Positions 1 through 6,620 of a stretch of 7,883 nt of DNA are shown here, piece by piece. How positions within the stretch are numbered: position 1 is the first letter of the stretch; each line of letters begins with the position of its first letter. The position numbers and the translations under genes are program-made. The stretch comes from an uncultured Frankineae bacterium (GTDB lineage Bacteria; Actinomycetota; Actinomycetes; Mycobacteriales; SCTD01): positions 1 to 7,883 of the forward strand of contig CADCUE010000001.1 in assembly GCA_902805805.1 (NCBI GenBank), read 5' to 3'. The notes under the pieces were generated by a model. It made no database searches, was not told the origin of the DNA, and worked only from the letters and a program-made list of their open reading frames with translations.

Positions 1-113
1 GGCCGCATCGGGGCGGAACCGGCCGGGGCGGTGCTGCGCGAGGCGCCGCGGGGCGGTCCGGGCCGACGGGGCATCAGGCGCTGACGACGGCGCCCGCCCC
101 CGCTGCCGCCGCC
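1..113. other. Left edge with no certain gene; possible 3' end of a plus-strand gene
   Basis: A plus-strand frame starting at base 1 stays open for 27 codons and ends at a TGA at 82-84, giving an Arg/Gly/Ala-rich tail. It could be the C-terminus of an upstream gene convergent with the peptidase, but the stretch is too short and its composition too uniformly G+C for codon bias to tell frames apart. A minus-strand ATG at 74-72 also opens a frame running off the left edge, without a visible ribosome binding site. Neither is supported well enough to call as a gene. Confidence 0.2.
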
Positions 114-1010
114 TCAGACGGTGGGGACGGAGAAGGTGTCGCACGTGGCCGGGTCGCCGCTCGACAGCCCGGTGCGGAACCACTTCTGCCGCTGCTCGGC
201 CGAGCCGTGCGTCCACGACTCGGGGTCGACGCGCCCGGCGGACTTCTCCTGGATGCGGTCGTCGCCCACGGCGGCGGCGGCCGACAGGCCCTCCACCACG
301 TCGGTGTCGTCGAAGGTTATGAAGCCGTCGCGGGAGGCGTTGGCCGCCCAGGCGCCGGCGTAGCAGTCGGCCTGCAGCTCCAGCCGGACGCTGCCGGACT
401 GCTCGCCCTGCGACCCGAGCTGGGAGGCCCGCTCGTTGGCGCCGGTGAGGTTCTGGACGTGGTGGCCGTACTCGTGTGCGAGGACGTACGCCTGCGCGAA
501 GTCGCCGCCGCGCGCGCCGTACGTCGTCTGCAGCTGCTGGAAGAAGCCGGGGTCGAGGTAGATGCCCTGGTCGGCCGGGCAGTAGAACGGGCCGACGGCC
601 GAGCTGGCGTTGCCGCAGCCGGTCGACACGGCCTGCCCGAACAGCGAGGTCGTCGGCGGGGTGAAGCCGCGCAGGGCGCCGGACCAGTAGTCCTGCAGGC
701 TGTTCTCGATCGCGACGAAGCGGCAGGTCTCGTCGCGGTCGGCGTCCGCGCCGGTCTGGCAGCGCTGCGCGAGGTCCTGCGTGGTCGCCAGGCCGCTGTC
801 GCCGTACGGGTCGGCGCCCAGGCTGTCGGTGCCGCCTCCGCCGGTGAGGTCGGCGGGGTTGATCCCCAGCAGCGCCGCGATGATCAGGCCGACCAGGCCG
901 AGTCCGCCGCCGCCGATGGCCATGCCCCGACCGCCGCCCCGACCGCCGCCCCGGCCGCGGACGTCGCTCACACGCGAGGTGTCCAGGCGGGCGGCGTCGT
1001 CGAAGTCCAT
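114..1010 (-). CDS. Membrane-anchored neutral zinc metallopeptidase, YpfJ family
   Basis: Encodes a predicted zinc-dependent peptidase (298 aa from the ATG) with one N-terminal membrane anchor. The first 30 residues are charged and Arg/Gly-rich, with GGGR repeats. A hydrophobic segment follows at about 33-52, then a catalytic domain probably outside the membrane. The zinc motif HEYGHH is at 179-184 (ligands H179 and H183, catalytic E180), and the downstream LELQADC at 210-216 offers E211 or D215 as third ligand. Upstream CGNASSAVGPFYC (132-144) is the other conserved family block. Six cysteines (84, 96, 132, 144, 216, 290) could form disulfides. Length matches E. coli YpfJ (about 287 aa). Substrate is unknown for the family. 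A GTG at 1028-1026 would add six residues; I prefer the ATG because the MDFDDAARLDTS start resembles actinobacterial homologues, although a GGGG lies rather far upstream. It is transcribed divergently from the ABC-F gene. Confidence 0.88.
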   Translation of the reverse strand: MDFDDAARLDTSRVSDVRGRGGGRGGGRGMAIGGGGLGLVGLIIAALLGINPADLTGGGGTDSLGADPYGDSGLATTQDLAQRCQTGADADRDETCRFVAIENSLQDYWSGALRGFTPPTTSLFGQAVSTGCGNASSAVGPFYCPADQGIYLDPGFFQQLQTTYGARGGDFAQAYVLAHEYGHHVQNLTGANERASQLGSQGEQSGSVRLELQADCYAGAWAANASRDGFITFDDTDVVEGLSAAAAVGDDRIQEKSAGRVDPESWTHGSAEQRQKWFRTGLSSGDPATCDTFSVPTV

Positions 1011-1042
1011 GCGCGACGTCGTCCCCACGACGCGGCCCGGCG

Positions 1043-1048
1043 TACCCT
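1043..1048 (+). promoter_or_regulatory. Probable -10 element (TACCCT) of the ABC-F gene
   Basis: TACCCT fits the TAnnnT form of actinobacterial housekeeping -10 boxes and lies in the divergent gap between peptidase and ABC-F genes. No good -35 hexamer is seen 16-18 bases upstream, which is common in high-GC promoters. The start of transcription would fall near 1055, leaving a leader of about 66 nt before the ABC-F start. Inferred from sequence only. Confidence 0.4.
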
Positions 1049-1054
1049 GGGAGC

Positions 1055-1075
1055 GTGCCTCCGACGACGGACTGA
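1055..1075 (+). CDS. Possible leaderless six-codon leader peptide MPPTTD before the ABC-F gene
   Basis: A GTG at 1055 reads Met-Pro-Pro-Thr-Thr-Asp and stops at TGA 1073-1075. It lies 6 bases after the candidate -10 element, where transcription would be expected to begin, so it could be translated as a leaderless message, a common mode in Actinomycetota. It carries a Pro-Pro pair, a known cause of slow peptide bond formation. CCTC bases within it (1058-1061) could also pair weakly with the GAGG of the downstream ribosome binding site. A six-codon frame can easily arise by chance. Confidence 0.2.
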   Translation: MPPTTD

Positions 1076-1120
1076 CCCGGCGCGAGTCGCCCGCCTGTCC
1101 GCTGTCCCCGAGGAGCCACG

Positions 1121-2713
1121 TTGATCACCGTCCAGGACGTCGAGCTGCGCGCTGGGGCGCGCCTGCTGCTCGACGGCGTCACCTTCCGCGTGCAGCCGGG
1201 CGACCGCATCGGTCTCGTCGGCCGCAACGGCGCCGGCAAGACGACCCTCACCAAGACCCTGGCCAAGCAGACGCTGCCGGCGGCGGGGACCATCACGCAC
1301 ACCGCCACCGTCGGCTACCTGCCGCAGGACCCCCGCACCGGTGACCTCGACGTGCTCGCCCGCGACCGGGTCCTGTCGGCGCGCGGGCTCGACGAGATCA
1401 TGCGCAGCCTCGAGAAGTCGCAGGTGCAGCTCGCCGAGCAGCCCGACGACCCGGCGGTGCTCGAGCGGTACGGCCGGCTCGAGGAGCGCTTCACGGCTCT
1501 CGGGGGCTACGCCGCGGAGGCCGAGGCCGCCCGCATCTGCAGCAACCTCGGGCTGCCCGAGCGGGCCCTGGGTCAGCGGCTCGGCACCCTGTCCGGTGGG
1601 CAGCGCCGTCGCATCGAGCTCGCCCGCATCCTGTTCTCCGACGCGACCACGCTGCTGCTCGACGAGCCGACCAACCACCTGGACGCCGACTCGATCACCT
1701 GGCTGCGCGGCTTCCTGTCCAAGCACGCCGGCGGGCTGATCGTCATCAGCCACGACGTCGAGCTGCTCGACGCGGTCGTGAACAAGGTGTTCCACCTCGA
1801 CGCCAACCGGGCCGCGCTGGACCAGTACAACGTCGGCTGGAAGACCTACCTCGCGCAGCGCGAGACCGACGAGAAGCGCCGCAAGCGCGAGCGGCTCAAC
1901 GCCGAGAAGCAGGCGGGCGTGCTGAACGCCCAGGCCGAGAAGATGCGGGCCAAGGCCACCAAGGCCAAGGCGGCGCAGGGCATGTTCAAGCGCGCCGAGA
2001 AGCTGCTCGCCGGGGTGGAGGGGGAGCGGGTGCAGGACCGCGTGGCCAAGCTGCGCTTCCCCGAGCCGGCGCCCTGCGGCCGCACGCCGCTGACCGCCCA
2101 GGGACTGTCCAAGTCGTACGGCTCGCTCGAGATCTTCATGGACGTCGACCTGGCCATCGACCGGGGGGCGCGGGTCGTCGTGCTCGGCCTCAACGGTGCG
2201 GGCAAGACCACGCTGCTGCGGGTGCTGTCCGGCACGGAGCTGCCCGACACGGGCGAGGTGCTGCCGGGTCACGGCCTGCGCCTGGGCTACTACGCCCAGG
2301 AGCACGACACCCTGGACACCGACCGCACCGTGCTGGAGAACATGCGCTCGAGCAGCCCCGACCTGCCGGAGACCGAGGCGCGGCGGGTGCTCGGCTCGTT
2401 CCTGTTCAGCGGGGACGTCGTGCACCAGCCGGCCGGCACGCTGTCCGGTGGGGAGAAGACCCGGCTGGCCCTCGCGACGCTCGTCGTCAGCGGGGCCAAC
2501 GTGCTGCTGCTCGACGAGCCGACCAACAACCTCGACCCGGCCAGCCGCGAGGAGGTCCTGTCGGCGCTGAAGAGCTACAAGGGCGCGGTCGTGCTCGTCA
2601 CCCACGACGAGGGCGCGGTCGTCGCCCTGCAGCCCGAGAAGGTCCTGCTGCTGCCGGACGGCGTCGAGGACCAGTGGAGCGACGACTTCGCCGACCTCGT
2701 GGCGCTCGCCTGA
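1121..2713 (+). CDS. ABC-F family ATPase (ribosome-acting translation factor, Rv1473-like)
   Basis: 530 aa with two ABC ATPase domains and no membrane segment, so it is not a transporter. ABC-F proteins bind the ribosomal E site and act on stalled or drug-bound ribosomes. Domain 1: Walker A GRNGAGKT (34-41), signature LSGGQ (157-161), Walker B with catalytic E182 in DEPTNHLD (181-188), H-loop H211. Domain 2: GLNGAGKT (356-363), LSGGE (441-445), DEPTNNLD (465-472) with E466, H495. Between them (about 229-320) lies a long, basic, Lys/Arg/Ala-rich helical linker, the part that reaches toward the P-site tRNA in this family. No large arm insertion and no C-terminal extension are present, which argues against EttA. 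The N-terminus resembles mycobacterial Rv1473 as I recall it. The start is TTG, chosen because AGGAG at 1111-1115 sits 5 bases before it. Resistance versus housekeeping function cannot be decided from sequence. Confidence 0.92.
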   Translation: MITVQDVELRAGARLLLDGVTFRVQPGDRIGLVGRNGAGKTTLTKTLAKQTLPAAGTITHTATVGYLPQDPRTGDLDVLARDRVLSARGLDEIMRSLEKSQVQLAEQPDDPAVLERYGRLEERFTALGGYAAEAEAARICSNLGLPERALGQRLGTLSGGQRRRIELARILFSDATTLLLDEPTNHLDADSITWLRGFLSKHAGGLIVISHDVELLDAVVNKVFHLDANRAALDQYNVGWKTYLAQRETDEKRRKRERLNAEKQAGVLNAQAEKMRAKATKAKAAQGMFKRAEKLLAGVEGERVQDRVAKLRFPEPAPCGRTPLTAQGLSKSYGSLEIFMDVDLAIDRGARVVVLGLNGAGKTTLLRVLSGTELPDTGEVLPGHGLRLGYYAQEHDTLDTDRTVLENMRSSSPDLPETEARRVLGSFLFSGDVVHQPAGTLSGGEKTRLALATLVVSGANVLLLDEPTNNLDPASREEVLSALKSYKGAVVLVTHDEGAVVALQPEKVLLLPDGVEDQWSDDFADLVALA

Positions 2714-2732
2714 GCCGCCGGCGCCGGGCTCA
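2711..2732. terminator. Bidirectional hairpin formed around two convergent stop codons
   Basis: The ABC-F stop TGA (2711-2713) and the ATPase stop TGA on the other strand (2732-2730) are the ends of an inverted repeat: TGAGC at 2711-2715 pairs with GCTCA at 2728-2732, and the palindrome CCGGCGCCGG lies at 2718-2727. This folds as an 8-bp stem with a 2-base bulge and a GCGC loop. There is no T-tract, as is usual in high-GC genomes, so termination activity is inferred from position and structure. Confidence 0.4.
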
Positions 2733-3755
2733 GCGCCCCGCGAAGGACCGGACCGGGTGCCCGGCCTCGACCTGCAGCGTCACCGCGGTCCCGGTCGCCA
2801 CGTCGAGCGTGTGCGGCACCAGCGCGCGGACGGTGGCGCCGGAGGGCAGCCGCAGCGTGTACAGGTAGGTCGCGCCGCGGAACTCCCGCCGCACGACGCG
2901 GGCGGTCCCGGCGGGGTCGGCGGCGAAGACCACCTCGTGCGGCCGGAGCATCACCTCGACCTCGCCCCGGGCGGCCGGCGTCGCGGCCAGGCGACCGACC
3001 TCGGTGTCGACGACGTCACCGGACTGCCGGCCGGGCAGGAAGTCGGCCTCGCCGAGCAGGGTCGCCACGAACCGGTTGGCCGGCCGGTGGAAGGCGTCGG
3101 CCGGCTCGCCGACGTGCTCGAACCGCCCGTCGCGCATCACCGCCACGCGCTCGCCCACGGCGAGGGCCTCGCCCTGGTCGTGGGTGACGAAGACACCCGC
3201 GGCGCCGGCCGCCCGCAGCGCCCGCGCGGTCGCGTCACGGACGCTGGCCCGCAGGGCGTGGTCGAGGTTGCCGAAGGCCTCGTCGAACAGCACGACGGAC
3301 GGCCGGGGGGCCAGCGCCCGGGCCAGGGCGACCCGCTGCTGCTGCCCGCCGGACAGCTCGTGGGGGTAGCGACGGCCCAGGTCCGGCAGCTCGACCAGCT
3401 CGAGCAGCTCGGCGACCCGGGCGGCGCGGCCGCGGCCGCGTGGGACGCCGAAGGCGACGTTGTCCGCCACCCGCAGGTGCGGGAACAGCGCCGCGTCCTG
3501 GAAGACCACGCCCACCCGCCGGTCCTCGGGCGGGACCCACGTGCCGCCGCCCGCGACGAGCCGGTCGTCGACGCACAGCCGTCCGGCGTCCGGCTCGAGC
3601 AGACCGGCAGCCAGCATGAGCAGCGTCGACTTGCCGCAGCCGCTCGGCCCGACGAGGGCCACCAGCTCGCCGTCGCCGACGCGCAGGTCCACGTCGTCGA
3701 CGGCCGTCGTACGTCCGAAGCGCTTGGTGACGCCCGCGAGCTCGAGCGCGGTCAT
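2730..3755 (-). CDS. fbpC: Ferric iron ABC transporter ATP-binding protein (FbpC/FutC type)
   Basis: 341 aa ATPase that would power ferric iron import through the permease encoded just upstream. Walker A GPSGCGKST is at 36-44, Q-loop Q86, signature LSGGQ 134-138, Walker B VVLFDEA 154-160 with catalytic E159, D-loop NLD 163-165, and H-loop H192. A C-terminal regulatory region from about 235 to the end includes the HEVVF block (273-277) and looks like a TOBE_2 domain. The segment after the Walker B glutamate reads DEAFGNLD rather than the usual DEPLSNLD, a mild variation in a non-catalytic position. The ATG at 3755-3753 overlaps the permease TGA by 4 nt (ATGA), so translation is probably coupled; this fixes the start even though the frame stays open far upstream. 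Polyamine, sulfate or thiamine ATPases look alike; the iron assignment comes from its receptor partner. Confidence 0.88.
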   Translation of the reverse strand: MTALELAGVTKRFGRTTAVDDVDLRVGDGELVALVGPSGCGKSTLLMLAAGLLEPDAGRLCVDDRLVAGGGTWVPPEDRRVGVVFQDAALFPHLRVADNVAFGVPRGRGRAARVAELLELVELPDLGRRYPHELSGGQQQRVALARALAPRPSVVLFDEAFGNLDHALRASVRDATARALRAAGAAGVFVTHDQGEALAVGERVAVMRDGRFEHVGEPADAFHRPANRFVATLLGEADFLPGRQSGDVVDTEVGRLAATPAARGEVEVMLRPHEVVFAADPAGTARVVRREFRGATYLYTLRLPSGATVRALVPHTLDVATGTAVTLQVEAGHPVRSFAGR

Positions 3756-5440
3756 CCGCGGGCTCCCGTCAGGGGCGCCGGCGCGGGCAGCACGACGTCG
3801 GCCGCCTCGAGGGCGTCGGAGGTCGGGTCGTCGTCGCCCCGGAACAGCAGCACGACGGGGATCATCGCAGCGACGACGATGGCGAGCGCGGGCAGTCCGG
3901 CCAGCTCGTAGCGCGAGTCGGCGGCCAGCTGCCACACGTGGACGGCCAGCGTGTCGAAGCCGAACGGCCGCAGGAGCAGGACGATGGGCAGCTCCTTGAG
4001 CGCGTCGACCGCCACGAGCACCGCGGCGACGGCGACCCCGGAGCGGGCCAGCGGCAGGTGGACGCCGGTCAGCACGCGCCGGGGGCGGGCGCCCAGCGAC
4101 AGCGCCGCCGACGTCAGCGACGGCGAGACCCCGGCCAGGCGGGCCTCCACGGTCGTGTAGCCGAGCGCGAGGAAGCGGGCGGTGTAGACGACGACCAGGA
4201 CGGTGACCGAGCCGGTGACCAGGCCCCCGCCGCCGGGCAGGCCGAGCGCGTCGAGGGCGCTGCGGGCGGCCGCCAGCACGAGCAGCGCGCCGATGGCCAG
4301 CACGGGCGCCGGCACGGCGTAGCCGGACACCGTGGCCTGCACGCCGAGCTGGACCCGGCGCCGGCCGTCGACCCGGGCGGCGTGCACGAGCAGGACGGCC
4401 ACCACGACCACCGCGAGCGCGGCCTGCGCGGCCAGCAGCACGCTGTTGGCCGCGGCGGTGAGCAGTCCGGTGTCCAGGCTGCCGTCCGTCCCGCGCAGCG
4501 GGGTGGTCGACGACCACGCCGCCAGCGTGACGAGGGGGACGGCGACGGCCAGCAGCAGCACGGTGCTGCACGCCCCGGTGGCCGCCCACGCGCGCCAGCC
4601 GGTCAGCGGCACGGCCGCCATCGGCGTCGTGTCGCGCAGGTCGGCGGTGTAGCCGGCACCGCGGCGCAGCCAGCGCTCGCCGCCGAGCAGGGCCAGCGCC
4701 AGCAGGAGCACGAGCAGCGCCAGCACGGTCGCCGCCGGACGGTCGAACTGACCGCGCCACACCTTGTAGATCCCGACGGACAGCGTGTCGACGCCGAAGT
4801 ACTGCACCGTGGCGAAGTCCGACAGCGTCTCGAGCGCGACGAGCAGCCCACCGGCCGCCAGCGACGGGCGGGCCAGCGGCAGCACGACCCGCCGCGCCGC
4901 CTGCAGCGGTCGCAGTCCCAAGGTGCGGGCGGCGCCGTACGGCGTGGCGGCCTGCTCCCGGAACGCCACCCGGGCCAGCAGGTAGACGTACGGGTAGAGC
5001 GTCAGCGTCATCACCGCCGCGGCCACCGGCAGCGTCTGCACGGCGGGGAACGGCGCGTCCTCGCCGAGGACCGCGCGCCACCCGGACTGCACCGGACCGG
5101 GGTAGGACAGCAGCGAGGACCAGACGAGCCCGAGGATGTAGGCCGGGACGGCGGTCGGCAGCACCAGCAGCCACTGCAGCGCGCGGCGGCCCGGGAAGCG
5201 GTAGGCCGTCGTGAGCCAGGCCAGCCCGGCGCCGAGGACGGTCGAGCCCAGCAGCACGAGAGCCAGCAGGGCGAGCGTGGTGCCGGTCAGCGGGAGCCAG
5301 CCCGAGCCCGCCACCCGCCGCCAGGGCGCCGCGCCGGCCGTGACCACGCCCACCGCCACGGCGAGCACGGGCAGCACGACGAGCAGCGCCGCCGCCGGCA
5401 CGACGGCGGACGACGCCCGGCGGCCCGGGCGCGCGCTCAC
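3752..5440 (-). CDS. fbpB: Ferric iron ABC transporter permease, two fused permease domains (FbpB/FutB type)
   Basis: 562 aa integral membrane protein with two binding-protein-dependent permease domains in one chain, the usual FbpB/HitB/SfuB arrangement and length. Hydrophobic segments are visible near 12-32, 54-76, 88-110, 137-157, 195-210 and 236-252 in the first half, then 286-308, 330-352, 374-392, 407-426, 467-487 and 516-533 in the second. Each half carries the cytoplasmic EAA-like loop that docks the ATPase: 168-192 (containing ARTLGLRP and VVLPLARP) and 442-468 (containing ALSLGARP and HLPLARSG). It would form the whole membrane channel alone with two copies of the ATPase. The start is GTG at 5440-5438, overlapping the receptor gene TGA by 4 nt (GTGA), and its end overlaps the ATPase ATG. 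No strong Shine-Dalgarno is seen, in keeping with translational coupling. Confidence 0.9.
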   Translation of the reverse strand: MSARPGRRASSAVVPAAALLVVLPVLAVAVGVVTAGAAPWRRVAGSGWLPLTGTTLALLALVLLGSTVLGAGLAWLTTAYRFPGRRALQWLLVLPTAVPAYILGLVWSSLLSYPGPVQSGWRAVLGEDAPFPAVQTLPVAAAVMTLTLYPYVYLLARVAFREQAATPYGAARTLGLRPLQAARRVVLPLARPSLAAGGLLVALETLSDFATVQYFGVDTLSVGIYKVWRGQFDRPAATVLALLVLLLALALLGGERWLRRGAGYTADLRDTTPMAAVPLTGWRAWAATGACSTVLLLAVAVPLVTLAAWSSTTPLRGTDGSLDTGLLTAAANSVLLAAQAALAVVVVAVLLVHAARVDGRRRVQLGVQATVSGYAVPAPVLAIGALLVLAAARSALDALGLPGGGGLVTGSVTVLVVVYTARFLALGYTTVEARLAGVSPSLTSAALSLGARPRRVLTGVHLPLARSGVAVAAVLVAVDALKELPIVLLLRPFGFDTLAVHVWQLAADSRYELAGLPALAIVVAAMIPVVLLFRGDDDPTSDALEAADVVLPAPAPLTGARG

Positions 5441-6465
5441 CGGTAGCCGGCGTCCGTGAGGATCTGGACGGCCGCCGCGTTGTGCCGGCCGAGCTCACCG
5501 ACGTTGAGCTCGTCGCGCGCGAAGTCGCCGAGCTCGACCAGCGTCTCGACCGGCTCCACCGAGCGGTTGACGGGGTACTCGAAGTTGCCGTCGACGAACT
5601 GCGACTGCCCGGTGGTGGCCAGCCACTCGAGGAACTGCGTGGCCTCGGCCGCGTCGTCGGCGTGGGCCGTGACGCCGGCGCCGCTGATGTTGACGTGCGT
5701 GCCCGTGGCCCCCTGGTCGGGGAAGAAGACGCCGACCCCGAGGTCGGGATCGGCGGCCCGCTCACGTGCCACGTAGTAGTGGTTCGTCACGCCGACCGAG
5801 CAGCCACCGGCACCCACGGTGCGGACGATCTCGTTGTCGTTGGCGAAGATCTGCGGGTCGTTGGCCACCCACCCCTGCACCGTCTTGCGGGCAGCGGCCT
5901 CACCGCCGTGCGCGATCATCGACGCCACGAGCGACTGCGTGTAGGCGCTGGTGGAGGTGCGCAGGCACAGCTCGCCCTTCCACCGCGGGTCGCCGAGGGC
6001 GGCGTACGTGGACAGCTGGTCGGGGGTGACCTCGTCCTCGTCGTAGATGATCACGCGGGCGCGCTCGGACAGGCCGTACCAGCGGTCCTGGGGGTCGCGC
6101 AGGCTGGCCGGGACCGCCTGCTCGAGCTCGGCGGACTGCACCGGCTGCAGCAGGCCCTGCTCGGCGGCCAGCGCGAGGTTGGCCACGTCGACGGTCAGGT
6201 AGACGTCGGCCGAGCTGTCCTCGCCCTCGGCCTGCAGGCGCTCGCGCAGCTCGGCGTCGTTGCCCTTGAGGAACTCCACGCGGATGCCGGTCTCCTCCGT
6301 GAAGCGCTCGTAGGCCTCCTCCGCGCCGTAGGAGCGGGCCGAGTAGACCTGCAGCGCGGGTCCCTCGTCCCCGGCGGAGGAGGTGATGCCGCAGCCGACC
6401 GCGGCGGGCAGGACCGCCAGCCCCGCGAGGACGGCGTGCAGGGAGCGGGAGCGCAGAGCAGGCAC
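5437..6465 (-). CDS. fbpA: Ferric iron ABC transporter substrate-binding lipoprotein (FbpA/FutA type)
   Basis: 342 aa extracytoplasmic receptor that would bind ferric iron and hand it to the permease. The N-terminus has a basic start (R5, R7), a hydrophobic core (about 10-20) and an AVGC lipobox giving a lipidated Cys25. The mature part starts with the LQVYSARSY block (38-46). The adjacent tyrosine pair Y230-Y231 in TNHYY, together with candidate tyrosines such as Y41 and Y141, matches the tyrosine-clamp iron site of this family. Cysteines 167 (GELCLRTS) and 222 (GGCSVGV) lie in the conserved core and may pair. NISGAGVTAHA (259-269) and the late FEYPVN (295-300) are also familiar family blocks. 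The start is GTG at 6465-6463, supported by AAGGA at 6475-6471 with a 5-base spacer. First gene of the operon, with an iron box upstream. Iron specificity is inferred from family motifs and that box. Confidence 0.92.
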   Translation of the reverse strand: MPALRSRSLHAVLAGLAVLPAAVGCGITSSAGDEGPALQVYSARSYGAEEAYERFTEETGIRVEFLKGNDAELRERLQAEGEDSSADVYLTVDVANLALAAEQGLLQPVQSAELEQAVPASLRDPQDRWYGLSERARVIIYDEDEVTPDQLSTYAALGDPRWKGELCLRTSTSAYTQSLVASMIAHGGEAAARKTVQGWVANDPQIFANDNEIVRTVGAGGCSVGVTNHYYVARERAADPDLGVGVFFPDQGATGTHVNISGAGVTAHADDAAEATQFLEWLATTGQSQFVDGNFEYPVNRSVEPVETLVELGDFARDELNVGELGRHNAAAVQILTDAGYR

Positions 6466-6470
6466 GGAGG

Positions 6471-6475
6471 TCCTT
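6471..6475 (-). promoter_or_regulatory. Ribosome binding site (AAGGA) of the iron receptor gene
   Basis: AAGGA with a 5-base spacer to GTG 6465-6463 decides this start over an alternative out-of-frame GTG at 6478, which opens a frame of only shadow-like composition. Confidence 0.65.
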
Positions 6476-6480
6476 CACGT

Positions 6481-6499
6481 CGGGGTTAGGGCAACCTCA
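6481..6499 (-). promoter_or_regulatory. Predicted iron box (DtxR/IdeR operator) of the iron importer operon
   Basis: On the gene strand the 19 bases at 6499-6481 read TGAGGTTGCCCTAACCCCG. Against the recalled DtxR/IdeR consensus TWAGGTTAGSCTAACCTWA, 13 of 19 positions agree, including AGGTT on one arm and CTAACC on the other. It sits 3 bases after a TACAGT -10 hexamer, covering the expected transcription start, a position fit for repression when iron is plentiful. Binding is inferred; the outer bases on the gene-proximal side are poor matches. Confidence 0.65.
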
Positions 6500-6502
6500 C
6501 CT

Positions 6503-6508
6503 ACTGTA
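6503..6508 (-). promoter_or_regulatory. -10 element (TACAGT) of the iron importer operon
   Basis: TACAGT on the minus strand fits the TAnnnT -10 pattern, 37 bases before the GTG start. Transcription would begin near 6496, inside the iron box. No convincing -35 hexamer is seen 17 bases upstream (GGACCG), so the promoter may depend on the -10 region mainly. Confidence 0.5.
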
Positions 6509-6620
6509 GCCCGGCCTCCCGCGGCCGGTCCGGTCGTCAGGCGAGTGTGGCGGTTCGGGAAGATCACGCTGGGAACAGCCCCCCAGACCAGCGGACAACG
6601 GCGAACGCGAGGGGCATGAC

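Noticed and set aside
207..1124. Plus-strand open frame (305 codons) opposite the zinc peptidase
   Set aside because: Antisense shadow; Val/Ala/Arg-rich product without motifs, while the minus strand encodes HEYGHH and family blocks.
968..2605. Minus-strand open frame (545 codons) opposite the ABC-F gene
   Set aside because: Antisense shadow of a gene with both sets of ATPase motifs; no domain of its own.
3938..5446. Plus-strand open frame (502 codons) opposite the permease
   Set aside because: Product is Gln/Arg/Gly/His-rich low-complexity, typical of an antisense shadow, while the minus-strand permease has membrane segments and EAA loops.
2730..5765. One very long minus-strand open frame (1011 codons) covering the ATPase and beyond
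   Set aside because: Only 2730-3755 is coding in this frame (ATP-binding protein). The rest is an Arg/Pro/Ala-rich shadow of the permease and receptor genes, which are read in another frame with clear family motifs.
6568..6592. Short inverted repeat CTGGG/CCCAG upstream of the HTH gene
   Set aside because: Only 5 bp with an 8-base loop in a G+C-rich region; expected often by chance. A GGGAAC there, suggestive of an ECF sigma -35, had no matching -10.
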